From JACJVV01 sp964581515 (GTDB lineage: Archaea; Nanobdellota; Nanobdellia; Woesearchaeales; JACJVV01): DNA of 64,000 bases. A program made the translations under genes and the position numbers. Shown here piece after piece: positions 36,823 through 45,550 of the stretch; positions within the stretch are counted from its first letter, which is position 1; every line of letters begins with the position of its first letter. Location: contig CAZOOV010000012.1 of NCBI GenBank assembly GCA_964581515.1, forward strand, positions 1-64,000. The letters run 5' to 3'. The notes under the pieces were generated by a model. It saw only the letters and a program-made list of their open reading frames with translations, ran no database searches and was not told the origin of the DNA.

Positions 36823-38751
36823 ATGGTCTATAGGAAGCTCTTGAAAAGCAAAAAGGCATTGATGTCAGAGATAATTGGGCTTTTCATATTCATGGTAGTA
36901 TTCTTTGCTGCAGGAGCTGCTATTGCAGGAGTTGTTGGATGGGTTTTATCAGGGGAGAATCCTGAGGATACATCTTCTATTGGTGCTTTTAATAATTTAG
37001 CAGATGCAATAGATTTAGTTCTTGAAGATCCAGGTGCTTATGCTTATAAGGAAAGGACCACTATGTATCTTGGTTCAAAATATTTGATAGTTGGATTTGA
37101 TGGAGGTAGCTATACTTTTTCAGCTGTCGATGATGGTTTGACTTCAGATGATATTGAAGATATTGTTTTATATAAGCCGAACACACCTGAATGCGAAAAT
37201 CATTGCTTATGTTTGTATAAATATGATGATACTGATGACTGGGGTGAATTTGATCCAAATACCGAACCTTTAGAATGCAGATATTTTGATGATGATGTAT
37301 ATTTCTATACTAACTATATCTTGGATGGATCAGCAAACAGTTATGTTTTTGGTACAAGTGGAATTAAGAATTATGTAAATAAAAGGGAAGATATTGCTTA
37401 TTTGGGTGATCTTATTGATCAGATAGTCACTAATGAATTTGAGAAACCAACCTTTTACAAATCACAATATTATTTTCAGTTAATAGGATCTCCTCCTAAT
37501 AATGTTGATCCTGATTTCATATTTTTGCAGGATATGTTTATAGATGTTTTTGATTCAAGCAAACTTAAGGATACAGAAACAAGGACTTTTGTATATATTC
37601 TTCCTTATGGTGAATTCCTTCCTGATGGAGATACGCAATTATGGACTCGTGTTGAAAGAGATGAAATAAATGCAAGGATAAGGCAATTCTCAAAACTAAG
37701 ATATAAATCCTGGCAGGAATATTCAAGATTGATATTATCTTCTGAAAGAGATGCAGATAAGATGCTTTATTTCCTGGAGTATTATCAATGGGCAGATAAT
37801 GATTTGCTTTTTGATGATAATCAATTAGAAGATACAGTGAAAAGTTTAGGCTTAGATGCTTTAGAAGAAGTTAAGGATGCTGTTGAGAAAAGGATCTTGA
37901 AATGTGAAACTTATGATGTGACAAGTATAAAGGAGACCTGTCTTAAGGGGTATATTGACGATTGCAATACAGATAGCCCTACACATGATGTATATGCGTG
38001 CATAGAGCTTATGCTAAGTACAGGTGAAATAGCTATTAAACCACAAGAATTATTTGATAAATTAGATGAGTGGATAGCAGAATTAGATCCTGAAGGAGAG
38101 ATTAGAAGGCAGATTGAAGAGATAAAGCAATTAGAATCTGATAAAAAATATTATGAAGCTTATGACGCTTATTGGCCATTGATATTTAATAATTACATGA
38201 CTACTGAAGGAAAAGTTGATCTTGATAAGATTAAAGCTTCTCCTGATTTGATAAAGATGGTTGGAGCTTTAGAATTACAAGCCGATTATGAAAATAATGA
38301 GTTAAGTATAAGTGCAAGAAGTTATGGTGATGGAGAAAATAAAAAAGCAATATATGAAGTAGAAACTTCTAAAGATGAAACTCATTTAGCTATACCATCA
38401 AAAGAGCAGGTTATTATTAATAATCAAATAGATTTATTAGATTTAGATTCTATAGTAGAAGCATCAGTTTTAGGTGGCGGCGTCACATTTAATGATATTG
38501 AACAAGGATCTGCACAAATGGAGAATATCTACTTTACATTAAAACTATTAAGAATACTTGAAGGTAGTTGGTGTATAGAATTTAATTATGAAGATGGCAG
38601 TTATGAGATAAATGACCTTGCTTTTTCAGGTAATGAGAATACTGAAGAATATTGTGGTGGTATATGGATTGCAGTTGGCTCTGCTGAAGAAAGTAGCGAT
38701 TCTGCAAGTTCGATAGATTCAATAGATCCAGATGCTGTTGCTGCTGAATAA
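36823..38751 (+). CDS. Pilin-like-anchored protein, 642 aa
   Basis: The ATG at 36823, 2 nt after the previous stop, gives the natural start. The frame is open from 36748, but that part overlaps the upstream gene. Basic start (R-K-L-L-K-S-K-K-A), Glu, then a Gly/Ala-rich hydrophobic helix (about 15-42). The exported part has about a dozen cysteines and a long, probably helical middle (about 260-430). The C-terminus is acidic and Ser-rich. No family recognised. It sits in the middle of the operon among similar proteins. Confidence 0.72.
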   Translation: MVYRKLLKSKKALMSEIIGLFIFMVVFFAAGAAIAGVVGWVLSGENPEDTSSIGAFNNLADAIDLVLEDPGAYAYKERTTMYLGSKYLIVGFDGGSYTFSAVDDGLTSDDIEDIVLYKPNTPECENHCLCLYKYDDTDDWGEFDPNTEPLECRYFDDDVYFYTNYILDGSANSYVFGTSGIKNYVNKREDIAYLGDLIDQIVTNEFEKPTFYKSQYYFQLIGSPPNNVDPDFIFLQDMFIDVFDSSKLKDTETRTFVYILPYGEFLPDGDTQLWTRVERDEINARIRQFSKLRYKSWQEYSRLILSSERDADKMLYFLEYYQWADNDLLFDDNQLEDTVKSLGLDALEEVKDAVEKRILKCETYDVTSIKETCLKGYIDDCNTDSPTHDVYACIELMLSTGEIAIKPQELFDKLDEWIAELDPEGEIRRQIEEIKQLESDKKYYEAYDAYWPLIFNNYMTTEGKVDLDKIKASPDLIKMVGALELQADYENNELSISARSYGDGENKKAIYEVETSKDETHLAIPSKEQVIINNQIDLLDLDSIVEASVLGGGVTFNDIEQGSAQMENIYFTLKLLRILEGSWCIEFNYEDGSYEINDLAFSGNENTEEYCGGIWIAVGSAEESSDSASSIDSIDPDAVAAE

Positions 38752-38785
38752 TTTAATTTAATCATTAAAAAAAAGAGAGGTGCAA

Positions 38786-39799
38786 ATGAGGTTTCTTAGA
38801 AGTAAAAAGGCAGAGGACGCAGGAGATGTCTCAACAATACCACAAGAGGCGTTCATTGAAGTTGTTCTTGTAGCTATGCTCCTTCTTTTAGCAGCTGCTT
38901 TTATCGCTTTTATTAATACAGACGCCCGAGTATATCATCTATTTCATTCTAAAGATATGTCGCTTCTTCAGGATGCGATGCTTCTTAGTGAAGGTGAAGT
39001 GTCTTTTTATTATTTAAATAACGATGGGAAAGATGCACAAGGTAAGATGGATATATTAGATTATGAATTTAGTCCATATTATACAACTACTATTTCTTCT
39101 GTTAATCGTGGATACAAGAGAAGTAAGGTAACAAAATCATATGTTCATTTTGCAAATCCTAAGACTGAAGTATCACCCACACAATATCTATCTAAACCAA
39201 GTAATTTGTCATTTTATAAGACTGATGAAGGTTTAACAATTAAACAAGATAATAAGAATATACTTGAACATACACAATCACAAGGACAGAATTCAGATAA
39301 TGGGTGTGATCAATCTGCTAGTGTCCAATTTGATGTAAATGAGCCATTTTATCTTAATTATGATGCTGTATTTGATCTGACTCTTTTTACTGATCTATTG
39401 AATGAACCATACACTGGGGCTGAACCTCCTGTTAACCCAAGATATTATTCTTCTGATACACATTCTAATTTTGATTCATTTATCAATCAATTTTTAGAGA
39501 ATGAGCAAGAAACAAAAGATTATGGTGTGTATGCAGGAATTTTCCATATTCAGAGTGATAGTCATGTGAATGTGTATGTGCCTTTTGGGAGCCAAGGTGA
39601 TCTTGGTTGTTCTTTTTATAATAAATTATTATCAAAGATTTCTGTAGAAGAAGTCGCTATTAATCTTATACCTACAAGTTCATTTGATGATATGGAAGAA
39701 TTGTCCAAATTTAACTATTTTTTTGAAGTTGATTCTTCAGCAAATAATATGAAAGCTGTAATTGATATAATAGAAGAAGTGATTAAGACAGAACCTTAA
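38786..39799 (+). CDS. Pilin-like-anchored protein, 337 aa
   Basis: The ATG at 38786 is preferred over the in-frame GTG at 38780, which lies inside the GAGAGGTG Shine-Dalgarno. N-terminus Arg-Ser-Lys-Lys-Ala-Glu-Asp-Ala-Gly, then Gln-Glu-Ala-Phe-Ile-Glu and a hydrophobic helix (about 25-46). Two cysteines in the exported part. Unlike its neighbours it has a 15-residue spacer between the basic motif and the helix. No recognised domain. Confidence 0.7.
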   Translation: MRFLRSKKAEDAGDVSTIPQEAFIEVVLVAMLLLLAAAFIAFINTDARVYHLFHSKDMSLLQDAMLLSEGEVSFYYLNNDGKDAQGKMDILDYEFSPYYTTTISSVNRGYKRSKVTKSYVHFANPKTEVSPTQYLSKPSNLSFYKTDEGLTIKQDNKNILEHTQSQGQNSDNGCDQSASVQFDVNEPFYLNYDAVFDLTLFTDLLNEPYTGAEPPVNPRYYSSDTHSNFDSFINQFLENEQETKDYGVYAGIFHIQSDSHVNVYVPFGSQGDLGCSFYNKLLSKISVEEVAINLIPTSSFDDMEELSKFNYFFEVDSSANNMKAVIDIIEEVIKTEP

Positions 39800-39842
39800 A
39801 CAAGAACTTTAAACAAGAACCTTAAATAGTTATGAAAAGACA

Positions 39843-40412
39843 ATGAAAATAAAGAAAAAAGAAATTGAGAAAAAGAGAATTCCTAAGAAATCACAATTAG
39901 GAGTATATTCGTTAGGTATACTTTTCATAAAAGCAACATTCACGATGGTTGCATTTCTTGTTACAGTGCTTATTGTTTCTCAAGGATATAAGATGGAATT
40001 AGGAGATAGGGGTATTGACGCAGCAATTGTTGCTGAATCACTCATGTATTCTCCAGCTCTGATGATGAGTGATGATGTTACAGGAAAAATATTTGTAGGG
40101 GTGATTGATACAAACAGATTTGATGAGGCTCAGAGAAGTGCAACTGAGCGAGATCTTAAGTATTATATGAGAATGCACAGTGATGTAAATTATATGCCTA
40201 TGAAAATAACTCTTTATGATAAGGTTACAGAGAAACGAAATTCAGTTTATTATAAGAAAGATAAATATGATGAGTTTTCAACATATGTAGCAGGTGCTTT
40301 TAGCATCGGCAAGGGAGGTTATTCAAAATATGAGTTTGATTTTCCTGTAGCAATTGGAGACTTAAGAAGACCTGGTGTTTTGTATATATCAATAACAATA
40401 CCAAACAGTTAA
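39843..40412 (+). CDS. Pilin-like membrane-anchored protein, 189 aa
   Basis: An extended Lys/Glu-rich N-terminus (about 14 residues) leads to Pro-Lys-Lys-Ser-Gln-Leu-Gly-Val, then a hydrophobic helix interrupted by one Lys (about 22-46). The exported part lacks cysteines, unusual in this cluster. It lies 43 nt after the previous gene and 21 nt before the next. The position is similar to minor-pilin genes, but function is unknown. Confidence 0.68.
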   Translation: MKIKKKEIEKKRIPKKSQLGVYSLGILFIKATFTMVAFLVTVLIVSQGYKMELGDRGIDAAIVAESLMYSPALMMSDDVTGKIFVGVIDTNRFDEAQRSATERDLKYYMRMHSDVNYMPMKITLYDKVTEKRNSVYYKKDKYDEFSTYVAGAFSIGKGGYSKYEFDFPVAIGDLRRPGVLYISITIPNS

Positions 40413-40433
40413 GATGAAAACTGAGATGATAAC

Positions 40434-41051
40434 ATGAGATTATTTAAGACAAAAAAAGCAGCATCTGAAATGTTTCATCTATTTGTACCTATATTATTAT
40501 TTATGGTTGTTTGTTTGATTTTTATTGTTATCTTTTCTTTTATACAACAAAGTTTTACGGGAAGAACAATGACAAATTGGAAATCACATAATCTGTATGA
40601 TGCTGATGATTTTACACTATCTTCTGGACCAAATAGATCTTATGCGGATGCAGTCTCTGTCTTGAAGACAACAGTGTTATGTAAAAGTAAGGTTAGTCCT
40701 ACTGATGCTTCTTATTATAGATTCTCAATTTATGAGATTTTTTATGAAGGAATATATCAAGAATGTAAGGATAGTATCAATAATGCGATTGATAATTATA
40801 TCATTACTTATTCAAGCAATGAGATATGCAATAGTCCTTATGCATGCAGTTCTAGTAATAATTGTTTTACAACGGGTAATCTTAATTCTATGAATGATAA
40901 ATATAATTATGTATGGTTAGTAAATTCACAAAAAATACAGATGAAGAATAAATGTCTTGGTATCTATAAATATGGATCCAGATTAAGGACAGCCTCAGAA
41001 CAAAGCGATTATGAGATTAATGAAGCATTTGCAGCTAGTACACCACCTTAA
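40434..41051 (+). CDS. Pilin-like protein with Cys-rich exported domain, 205 aa
   Basis: Thr-Lys-Lys-Ala-Ala-Ser-Glu (6-12), with Glu in the pilin-like position, then a hydrophobic helix (about 14-38). The exported part has seven cysteines, including a N-S-P-Y-A-C-S-S-S-N-N-C stretch near 138-149, probably disulfide-bonded. Followed after 2 nt by the last gene of the locus. Confidence 0.7.
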   Translation: MRLFKTKKAASEMFHLFVPILLFMVVCLIFIVIFSFIQQSFTGRTMTNWKSHNLYDADDFTLSSGPNRSYADAVSVLKTTVLCKSKVSPTDASYYRFSIYEIFYEGIYQECKDSINNAIDNYIITYSSNEICNSPYACSSSNNCFTTGNLNSMNDKYNYVWLVNSQKIQMKNKCLGIYKYGSRLRTASEQSDYEINEAFAASTPP

Positions 41052-41053
41052 AA

Positions 41054-42109
41054 ATGAAGAAAAATAGAATTAGGTTTATTAAAAGCAGGAAAGCAGCAAC
41101 ATTTGATATATACAATTGGTTTGTGTTAATTGTATCTATATTTCTTCTTACTGCTGCTGTAGTTTCACTTTATACGCAGTTTGGTGTATCTTTTGATAAG
41201 ATGGGAGCAAGAGCAAAAGGGGTCTTGTCTGCTCAGGCTGATAAGGAAATACAATTAATTCATGTAGAAGAAGCAGCTAAAAGAGCAGCTTATGCTGCAG
41301 TAGTGGAATTGGCAAGTAACGGAGGTAATGTTGAAACACATGAATCTAGTATGTATTACGGTGCACCAATTATTTTAGAATCAAAAAATGATATTCCTGA
41401 TAATAAATATCCTAAAGAGTCAATATATAATAATTTTCATGAGATCTTTTATGGTAATTTCTTTAATGAGCTTGAATCTAATGATTTAAAGAAAGTATAT
41501 ACAAAACAAGGTCTTTCTGTCAATAATGGTAATACACTCTATGGGTTTGCTTATGCAAAAGATTTCATAATGACAGGAGTGAATGGTACGAGATTTATTG
41601 ATGTGTATGCTTCACTTGGTTATGTATTTGTATATTATTCTCCAAGTTTTATATTCAAGTTCCAGGATTATGATCTTGATGATTATAGTGAAGTATTTAA
41701 TTTTGTTAAAGAAGAGCTTTATGATGATATTACAGAATGTGAAGATATTTCATGTGCGGAAGATGTTATAAAAACGAAAAATGATGAACTTCGAGAGAAT
41801 AATCAATATAGTCTTGTTCCTGAAGATTATTATGAAATTATGCTTGGTGATAAGTGTTTTGATAAATACCAGGCAGGAGATTATTTTGAAGAATATTATT
41901 CAGATGCTTCTGATGAAATATTAACTAGGAGTAATGAGGCTGATGATATTAAAGATGGTAAGTTCTTCTTATGTATATTTGATAAGACACGACTTATCCA
42001 GGGCAAAGATAGAGGTGGTGATCTTATTGTAGATTATCCTGCATATAATGTGGCACTTTCTGTAAAAAGAGAAGGAGCAGGTGCTGGTAATATTTTCCTT
42101 CTTAGATGA
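41054..42109 (+). CDS. Pilin-like-anchored protein, 351 aa; last gene of the surface locus
   Basis: Basic start with Ser-Arg-Lys-Ala-Ala-Thr-Phe-Asp (10-17), then a hydrophobic helix (about 20-42). The region just outside the membrane is Ala-rich and helical (about 48-85), extending the helix as in pilins. The exported part has four cysteines. After it, 108 bp of A/T-rich sequence ends the run of exported-protein genes, and a promoter for the RPA gene follows. Confidence 0.7.
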   Translation: MKKNRIRFIKSRKAATFDIYNWFVLIVSIFLLTAAVVSLYTQFGVSFDKMGARAKGVLSAQADKEIQLIHVEEAAKRAAYAAVVELASNGGNVETHESSMYYGAPIILESKNDIPDNKYPKESIYNNFHEIFYGNFFNELESNDLKKVYTKQGLSVNNGNTLYGFAYAKDFIMTGVNGTRFIDVYASLGYVFVYYSPSFIFKFQDYDLDDYSEVFNFVKEELYDDITECEDISCAEDVIKTKNDELRENNQYSLVPEDYYEIMLGDKCFDKYQAGDYFEEYYSDASDEILTRSNEADDIKDGKFFLCIFDKTRLIQGKDRGGDLIVDYPAYNVALSVKREGAGAGNIFLLR

Positions 42110-42186
42110 ATTCTTAGTTAAATATAGTCAGATATAGTAAAATAAGATTTGATAGGGTTTAAATGTATGATATTTACAATAATAAA

Positions 42187-42196
42187 CTATTTAAAT
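42187..42196 (+). promoter_or_regulatory. TATA box of the RPA gene
   Basis: CTATTTAAAT lies about 27 nt before the ATG at 42218, indicating a leaderless transcript. Confidence 0.5.
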
Positions 42197-42217
42197 GAGC
42201 CATTTCTTTGATTTAGT

Positions 42218-43255
42218 ATGATTAACATACCAGTTGAAACAGTTCTTACGAAACTAAAGGAAAATGGACTATCAGACGAAGAGATAGAGACAAAAATAAA
42301 GCAGAAAATGGATCAGCTTTCTGGACTTATCTCAAGAGAAGGAGCTGCCCATATCATTGCTAATGAAATGGGTATAAAACTCGTCGAGAAAACTTCTGGA
42401 AGACTTAAGATAAAAGATATTATGTCAGGTATGAGGAGTGTTGAGGCTGTAGGTAAAGTTACAAATGTATTTGATGTCCGTGAATTCCAAAGAAAAGATG
42501 GAACCCCTTCAAAAGTTGGAAGTTTTATCCTTGGAGATGAAACAGGCTCTATGAGAGTAACTTGCTGGGGAAGCCAGGCAGATAATATAGCAAATATTAA
42601 ACAAGATGATATAGTTAAGATTGTCTCCGCATATGTCAGAGAGAATCAAGGAAGAAGAGAACTCCATACAAATGATAATTCTAAGATAATTACAAATCCT
42701 CCTGGTGAGACAATAGGAGATATTAGTTTCTCTGCAAGAGAATTTCAAAGGAAGAAGATAGACCAGTTAGGAGAGAATGATATGAATGTTGAGATTATGG
42801 GTACAATTGTTGGAGTTGACGCTTTGAGATTCTTTGAAGTATGCCCTCATTGTAAAAAACGTGCAAGACCTAAAAGGGAAGAGTTTGCATGTGATGCACA
42901 TGGTGTTGTACAACCAGATTATTCTTATGTAATGAATGTTACATTAGACGATGGTTCTGGGAACATAAGAGTTGTATTCTTTGGTGATATGGCTGAGAAG
43001 TGTATGAATGTTGATAGAGCACAGATGCTTGCTTTGAAGGATTCTGCTCAATTGAATGATGAGAAAAATAAGCTTCTAGGCAATATACTTAAGATTAAAG
43101 GAAGGGCAAAAAAGAATCAGATGTTTGATAGACTTGAGTTTTCATGTCAAGGTCTTGATCTTAATCCTGATCCTTATGAAGAGATGGAAGGTCTTGATAA
43201 AGAACTTGAAGCTGCTAAGCAAAAAGCAGAGGTTCCAAGTGTAGATGAGATTTAA
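42218..43255 (+). CDS. rpa: Replication protein A (ssDNA-binding, OB-fold)
   Basis: 345 aa. After an N-terminal helical segment (1-60) comes a first OB fold (about 70-165: VGKVTNVFDVREF, GSMRVTCWG) and a second (about 190-290: VEIMGTIVGVDALRFFEVCP, NIRVVFFGD). The second carries a zinc motif C-x2-C-x12-C-x2-H (CPHC..CDAH). This is the archaeal RPA arrangement; the protein coats ssDNA in replication, repair and recombination with RadA (encoded 2.3 kb downstream). It overlaps the next gene by 11 nt. Confidence 0.9.
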   Translation: MINIPVETVLTKLKENGLSDEEIETKIKQKMDQLSGLISREGAAHIIANEMGIKLVEKTSGRLKIKDIMSGMRSVEAVGKVTNVFDVREFQRKDGTPSKVGSFILGDETGSMRVTCWGSQADNIANIKQDDIVKIVSAYVRENQGRRELHTNDNSKIITNPPGETIGDISFSAREFQRKKIDQLGENDMNVEIMGTIVGVDALRFFEVCPHCKKRARPKREEFACDAHGVVQPDYSYVMNVTLDDGSGNIRVVFFGDMAEKCMNVDRAQMLALKDSAQLNDEKNKLLGNILKIKGRAKKNQMFDRLEFSCQGLDLNPDPYEEMEGLDKELEAAKQKAEVPSVDEI

Positions 43256-43715
43256 GACACATCTTACTTTTGGTTTATTGTTGTATTTTCTATTAGATTA
43301 TTTCATTGGTTTATCGATATTTCAAGGCTTATTGATAGTTGTTTTTTCTATATTGCCTGATATTGATCTTCATACATCTTTTATAGGCAAAAGGATGAAA
43401 GGGATTTCTCATATTCTAGAGTTTTTTTTCAAGCACAGATGTTTTTTTCATTCATTGTGGCCTGTTTTGCTGTTGTATATTGTTCTTTTTCCAATAGGTC
43501 TTGGTCTAGAGATAGTGTTAATAGGATATCTTGGGCATTTATTACTTGATATTCTTAATAAGAAAGGAATTGCATTATTTTGGCCTTTTTTTAGGGTGAA
43601 AGGATATTTTAAGACAGGGGGGCTACTTGACTTTATTCTGTTTTTAGTGTTTATGTTTGGTGATTTGGTATTGTTAATAGTATCCTTATTTAAGTTGAAT
43701 ATAATATTATTATAA
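43245..43715 (+). CDS. YdjM/DUF457-type membrane-bound metal-dependent hydrolase
   Basis: 156 aa. Several hydrophobic helices carry the conserved metal-site pattern of the family: H6, L-P-D-I-D (38-42), H-R-C-F-F-H-S (64-70) and G-x-x-x-H-L-L-x-D (93-101). Family members are integral membrane proteins of uncertain substrate; in bacteria the group includes YdjM. The ATG overlaps the end of rpa (GATGAGATTTAA), so the two are co-transcribed. Confidence 0.75.
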   Translation: MRFKTHLTFGLLLYFLLDYFIGLSIFQGLLIVVFSILPDIDLHTSFIGKRMKGISHILEFFFKHRCFFHSLWPVLLLYIVLFPIGLGLEIVLIGYLGHLLLDILNKKGIALFWPFFRVKGYFKTGGLLDFILFLVFMFGDLVLLIVSLFKLNIILL

Positions 43716-43740
43716 AGATTCTAACGATTCTTATGGCAAT

Positions 43741-43749
43741 TATTTTAAA
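43741..43749 (+). promoter_or_regulatory. TATA box for the gene at 43772
   Basis: TATTTTAAA about 26 nt before the ATG at 43772, indicating a leaderless start. Confidence 0.4.
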
Positions 43750-43771
43750 GGTATAAGCATTCTTGTTTATT

Positions 43772-44374
43772 ATGGTATATAGTGTGAGTGTAAGGGATTG
43801 TAATGAGCTTGAGAGAAAACTAGGTGCAGAGGAAGCTCTTGAAATACCTGAAGAATGCAAGCGTAATAGTGATGTAATATATCATGTATTACATTACGCT
43901 GATAGATTAATTCCTTCTTTTAAGGAGCTTTCAAATGAAGAGGTCAGAACTATTGCTGATTCAGTAGCTTATTTGATGAGGCCTGATTTATTAAAGAATG
44001 GAAATTGTTACGGTCCTTCACCAGTCTTTGAAGCTATGGGTGAATTTATAATGATCGGTGAAGAAGAAAATGAGAAACCAGAAATACATCTAAAGAACAA
44101 TCCTGATGATATCGTTGAAGGATGGGAACTTCCTAGAGAATCTCCTTATACAGCTATAGGGGCTGAATTATTCAGATGTTACGGTGCAACTATGGCATGG
44201 GCTCCAAGCATACTTGAGAAAGTTAGCAAAGATGGAGCCTTTTCAGTAGCTTTTCCTTTAGCAGATCTGAGTGCTTATCTTCTTAATACTTCTGATTTGA
44301 CTGATTATAGTTATACACCCGAAGAAGTTAATGGGTTCCATACTACTCTTGCTAGGGAAATGAGAGAGATTTAA
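43772..44374 (+). CDS. Conserved-looking hypothetical soluble protein
   Basis: 200 aa from the ATG at 43772; an in-frame TTG at 43763 would lie too near the predicted transcription start. Acidic, no membrane segment or signal peptide. Contains a C-x-x-C-free helical N-terminus and a central region around Y-G-P-S-P-V-F-E-A-M-G. I do not recognise it. Its stop codon overlaps that of the convergent gene at 44371 by 3 bp. Confidence 0.6.
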   Translation: MVYSVSVRDCNELERKLGAEEALEIPEECKRNSDVIYHVLHYADRLIPSFKELSNEEVRTIADSVAYLMRPDLLKNGNCYGPSPVFEAMGEFIMIGEEENEKPEIHLKNNPDDIVEGWELPRESPYTAIGAELFRCYGATMAWAPSILEKVSKDGAFSVAFPLADLSAYLLNTSDLTDYSYTPEEVNGFHTTLAREMREI

Positions 44375-44979
44375 TGTTCTAATACTACACTTTCAAGTGT
44401 TTTATTCCCCTTCTTATGAAATACATATCCTCCATTACCATTTCCTGTAATTTTGTGAGTTTTGCAAAACTCAGATAATTTGCTTTCCTGGTCGGCATTA
44501 AATGTAAGTGTTGAAATATCGCCTTTTTGTTTTGCATTTGTATCAGCATAGTATGCAACAACATATACAGCGTCGATATTATTCTCTTTTAGTATTTGGA
44601 GAATTTCACTTGCTTCATCATTTTCTTTTTTAGGTTTTGGTTTTCTTGGATAAGGTATTTTTGGTCTTTCTTCATATGCCTTTTGTTGGCTCATTGGGGT
44701 AGGCATAGATTCTTGTTTTTTTATTTTACCAGTTTTTGTATAGCCTAGATAATCAGTAAAAGAAACACACATCATCTCATAGTTGAATAATTCTTTTTGT
44801 CCTCGAAAATTTAGTTCATATTGTTTATGTTGTTTTGTAGCTTCTTGCGCTCTTGATATAATCTTATCATTTAGAAGCGTATATACAGAATGTCCTCTTG
44901 TAGTATGATTTTTAGATAATATTTGAGCGATATGTTTAATTGCTTTGTACATACACTTTGTATCACTTTTTATGCTCAT
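44371..44979 (-). CDS. Hypothetical protein
   Basis: 202 aa. GGTGAT precedes the ATG by 6 nt on the minus strand. An N-terminal helical domain (1-85) is joined by a Pro/Lys linker (about 92-118) to a C-terminal alpha/beta domain (about 122-202: NIDAVYVVAYYADTNA, then GNGGYVFHKKG). No recognised family. The two-domain layout is clear, but I cannot assign function. Confidence 0.6.
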   Translation of the reverse strand: MSIKSDTKCMYKAIKHIAQILSKNHTTRGHSVYTLLNDKIISRAQEATKQHKQYELNFRGQKELFNYEMMCVSFTDYLGYTKTGKIKKQESMPTPMSQQKAYEERPKIPYPRKPKPKKENDEASEILQILKENNIDAVYVVAYYADTNAKQKGDISTLTFNADQESKLSEFCKTHKITGNGNGGYVFHKKGNKTLESVVLEH

Positions 44980-45095
44980 TGTTTATCACCAAGAATAGAT
45001 ATTGTCTAGAATTTATTTAAAGATAATTAGTGTATATTGTCTACAGATGTCCATTCTTGTAAATCATCATAACCACTGGACATGCCCAGGTAGGG

Positions 45096-45186
45096 TATTT
45101 AAAGGATTTAGATGTTGTAGTTATCCTCCACTTTCACTGAGTTGTGAAGGTTGAAAAAAAATCCGATAAGGAAGGAGGTAACTAAA
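45096..45186 (+). promoter_or_regulatory. Promoter and structured leader ahead of 45187
   Basis: TATTTAAA (45096-45103) predicts transcription from about 45126. The leader has a 7-bp hairpin (45131-45137 with 45144-45150) and a perfect GGAGGT Shine-Dalgarno (45174-45179) 7 nt before a short ORF. A TCCTCC run at 45124-45129 is complementary to that Shine-Dalgarno. Confidence 0.5.
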
Positions 45187-45252
45187 ATGAAAAAATATTT
45201 TTTTCAATCATTTACCTCCAATGGAGGTAAATACAATGGAAAAAACAAATGA
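45187..45252 (+). CDS. 21-codon leader ORF overlapping the next gene
   Basis: ATG at 45187 follows a consensus Shine-Dalgarno. The frame runs through a 10-bp hairpin and stops (TGA) at 45250-45252, inside the coding start of the gene at 45236. The peptide (MKKYFFQSFT...) is Lys/Phe-rich. The layout, a strong ORF whose translation would melt a hairpin hiding the next ribosome binding site, is that of a translational leader. It may have no function as a peptide. Confidence 0.45.
   Translation: MKKYFFQSFTSNGGKYNGKNK
45210..45232 (+). promoter_or_regulatory. Hairpin sequestering the Shine-Dalgarno of the gene at 45236
   Basis: Arms ATTTACCTCC (45210-45219) and GGAGGTAAAT (45223-45232) form a perfect 10-bp stem with an AAT loop. 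The right arm contains the GGAGGT ribosome binding site 7 nt before the ATG at 45236. The left arm could instead pair with the upstream GGAGGTAA at 45174-45181, giving two exclusive structures. Confidence 0.65.
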
Positions 45253-45496
45253 TAAAAAACAACCTGAAAAGAAGTTCAGGGCAGGTGGCATAACTGCAAC
45301 AATATGGCAAAATAACGTCGCAAAAGATGGTAAGGAAACGTCGTTTAATACAGTAAATCTTGAACGTTCTTATAAGGACAAAGAAGGGAACTGGCAGTCT
45401 ACAAATAGCTTTAGGGCAAGTGATTTACCTAAATTGACTCTTGTAGCACAAAAGGCGTATGAATATGTGATTTTTAAGGCTTCTACTGAAGCTTAA
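45236..45496 (+). CDS. Small conserved-type protein with beta-rich core (K-F-R-A-G-G-I-x-A-T-I-W)
   Basis: 86 aa from the ATG at 45236, chosen over 45221 because GGAGGT is correctly spaced only for 45236. The core (KKFRAGGITATIWQN, FNTVNLERSYKDKEGNW, SFRASDLPKLTLVAQKAYEY) resembles a small family I recall as hypothetical proteins in archaea and bacteria, with aromatic and basic residues suiting nucleic-acid binding, but I cannot name it. It lies directly before radA, so a role in DNA metabolism is plausible. Translation appears controlled by the hairpin and leader ORF upstream. Confidence 0.65.
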   Translation: MEKTNDKKQPEKKFRAGGITATIWQNNVAKDGKETSFNTVNLERSYKDKEGNWQSTNSFRASDLPKLTLVAQKAYEYVIFKASTEA

Positions 45497-45550
45497 TTTT
45501 TCTTTTTTATATAGCTATTATAATAATAAATATAAACAAAGGTGATATAC

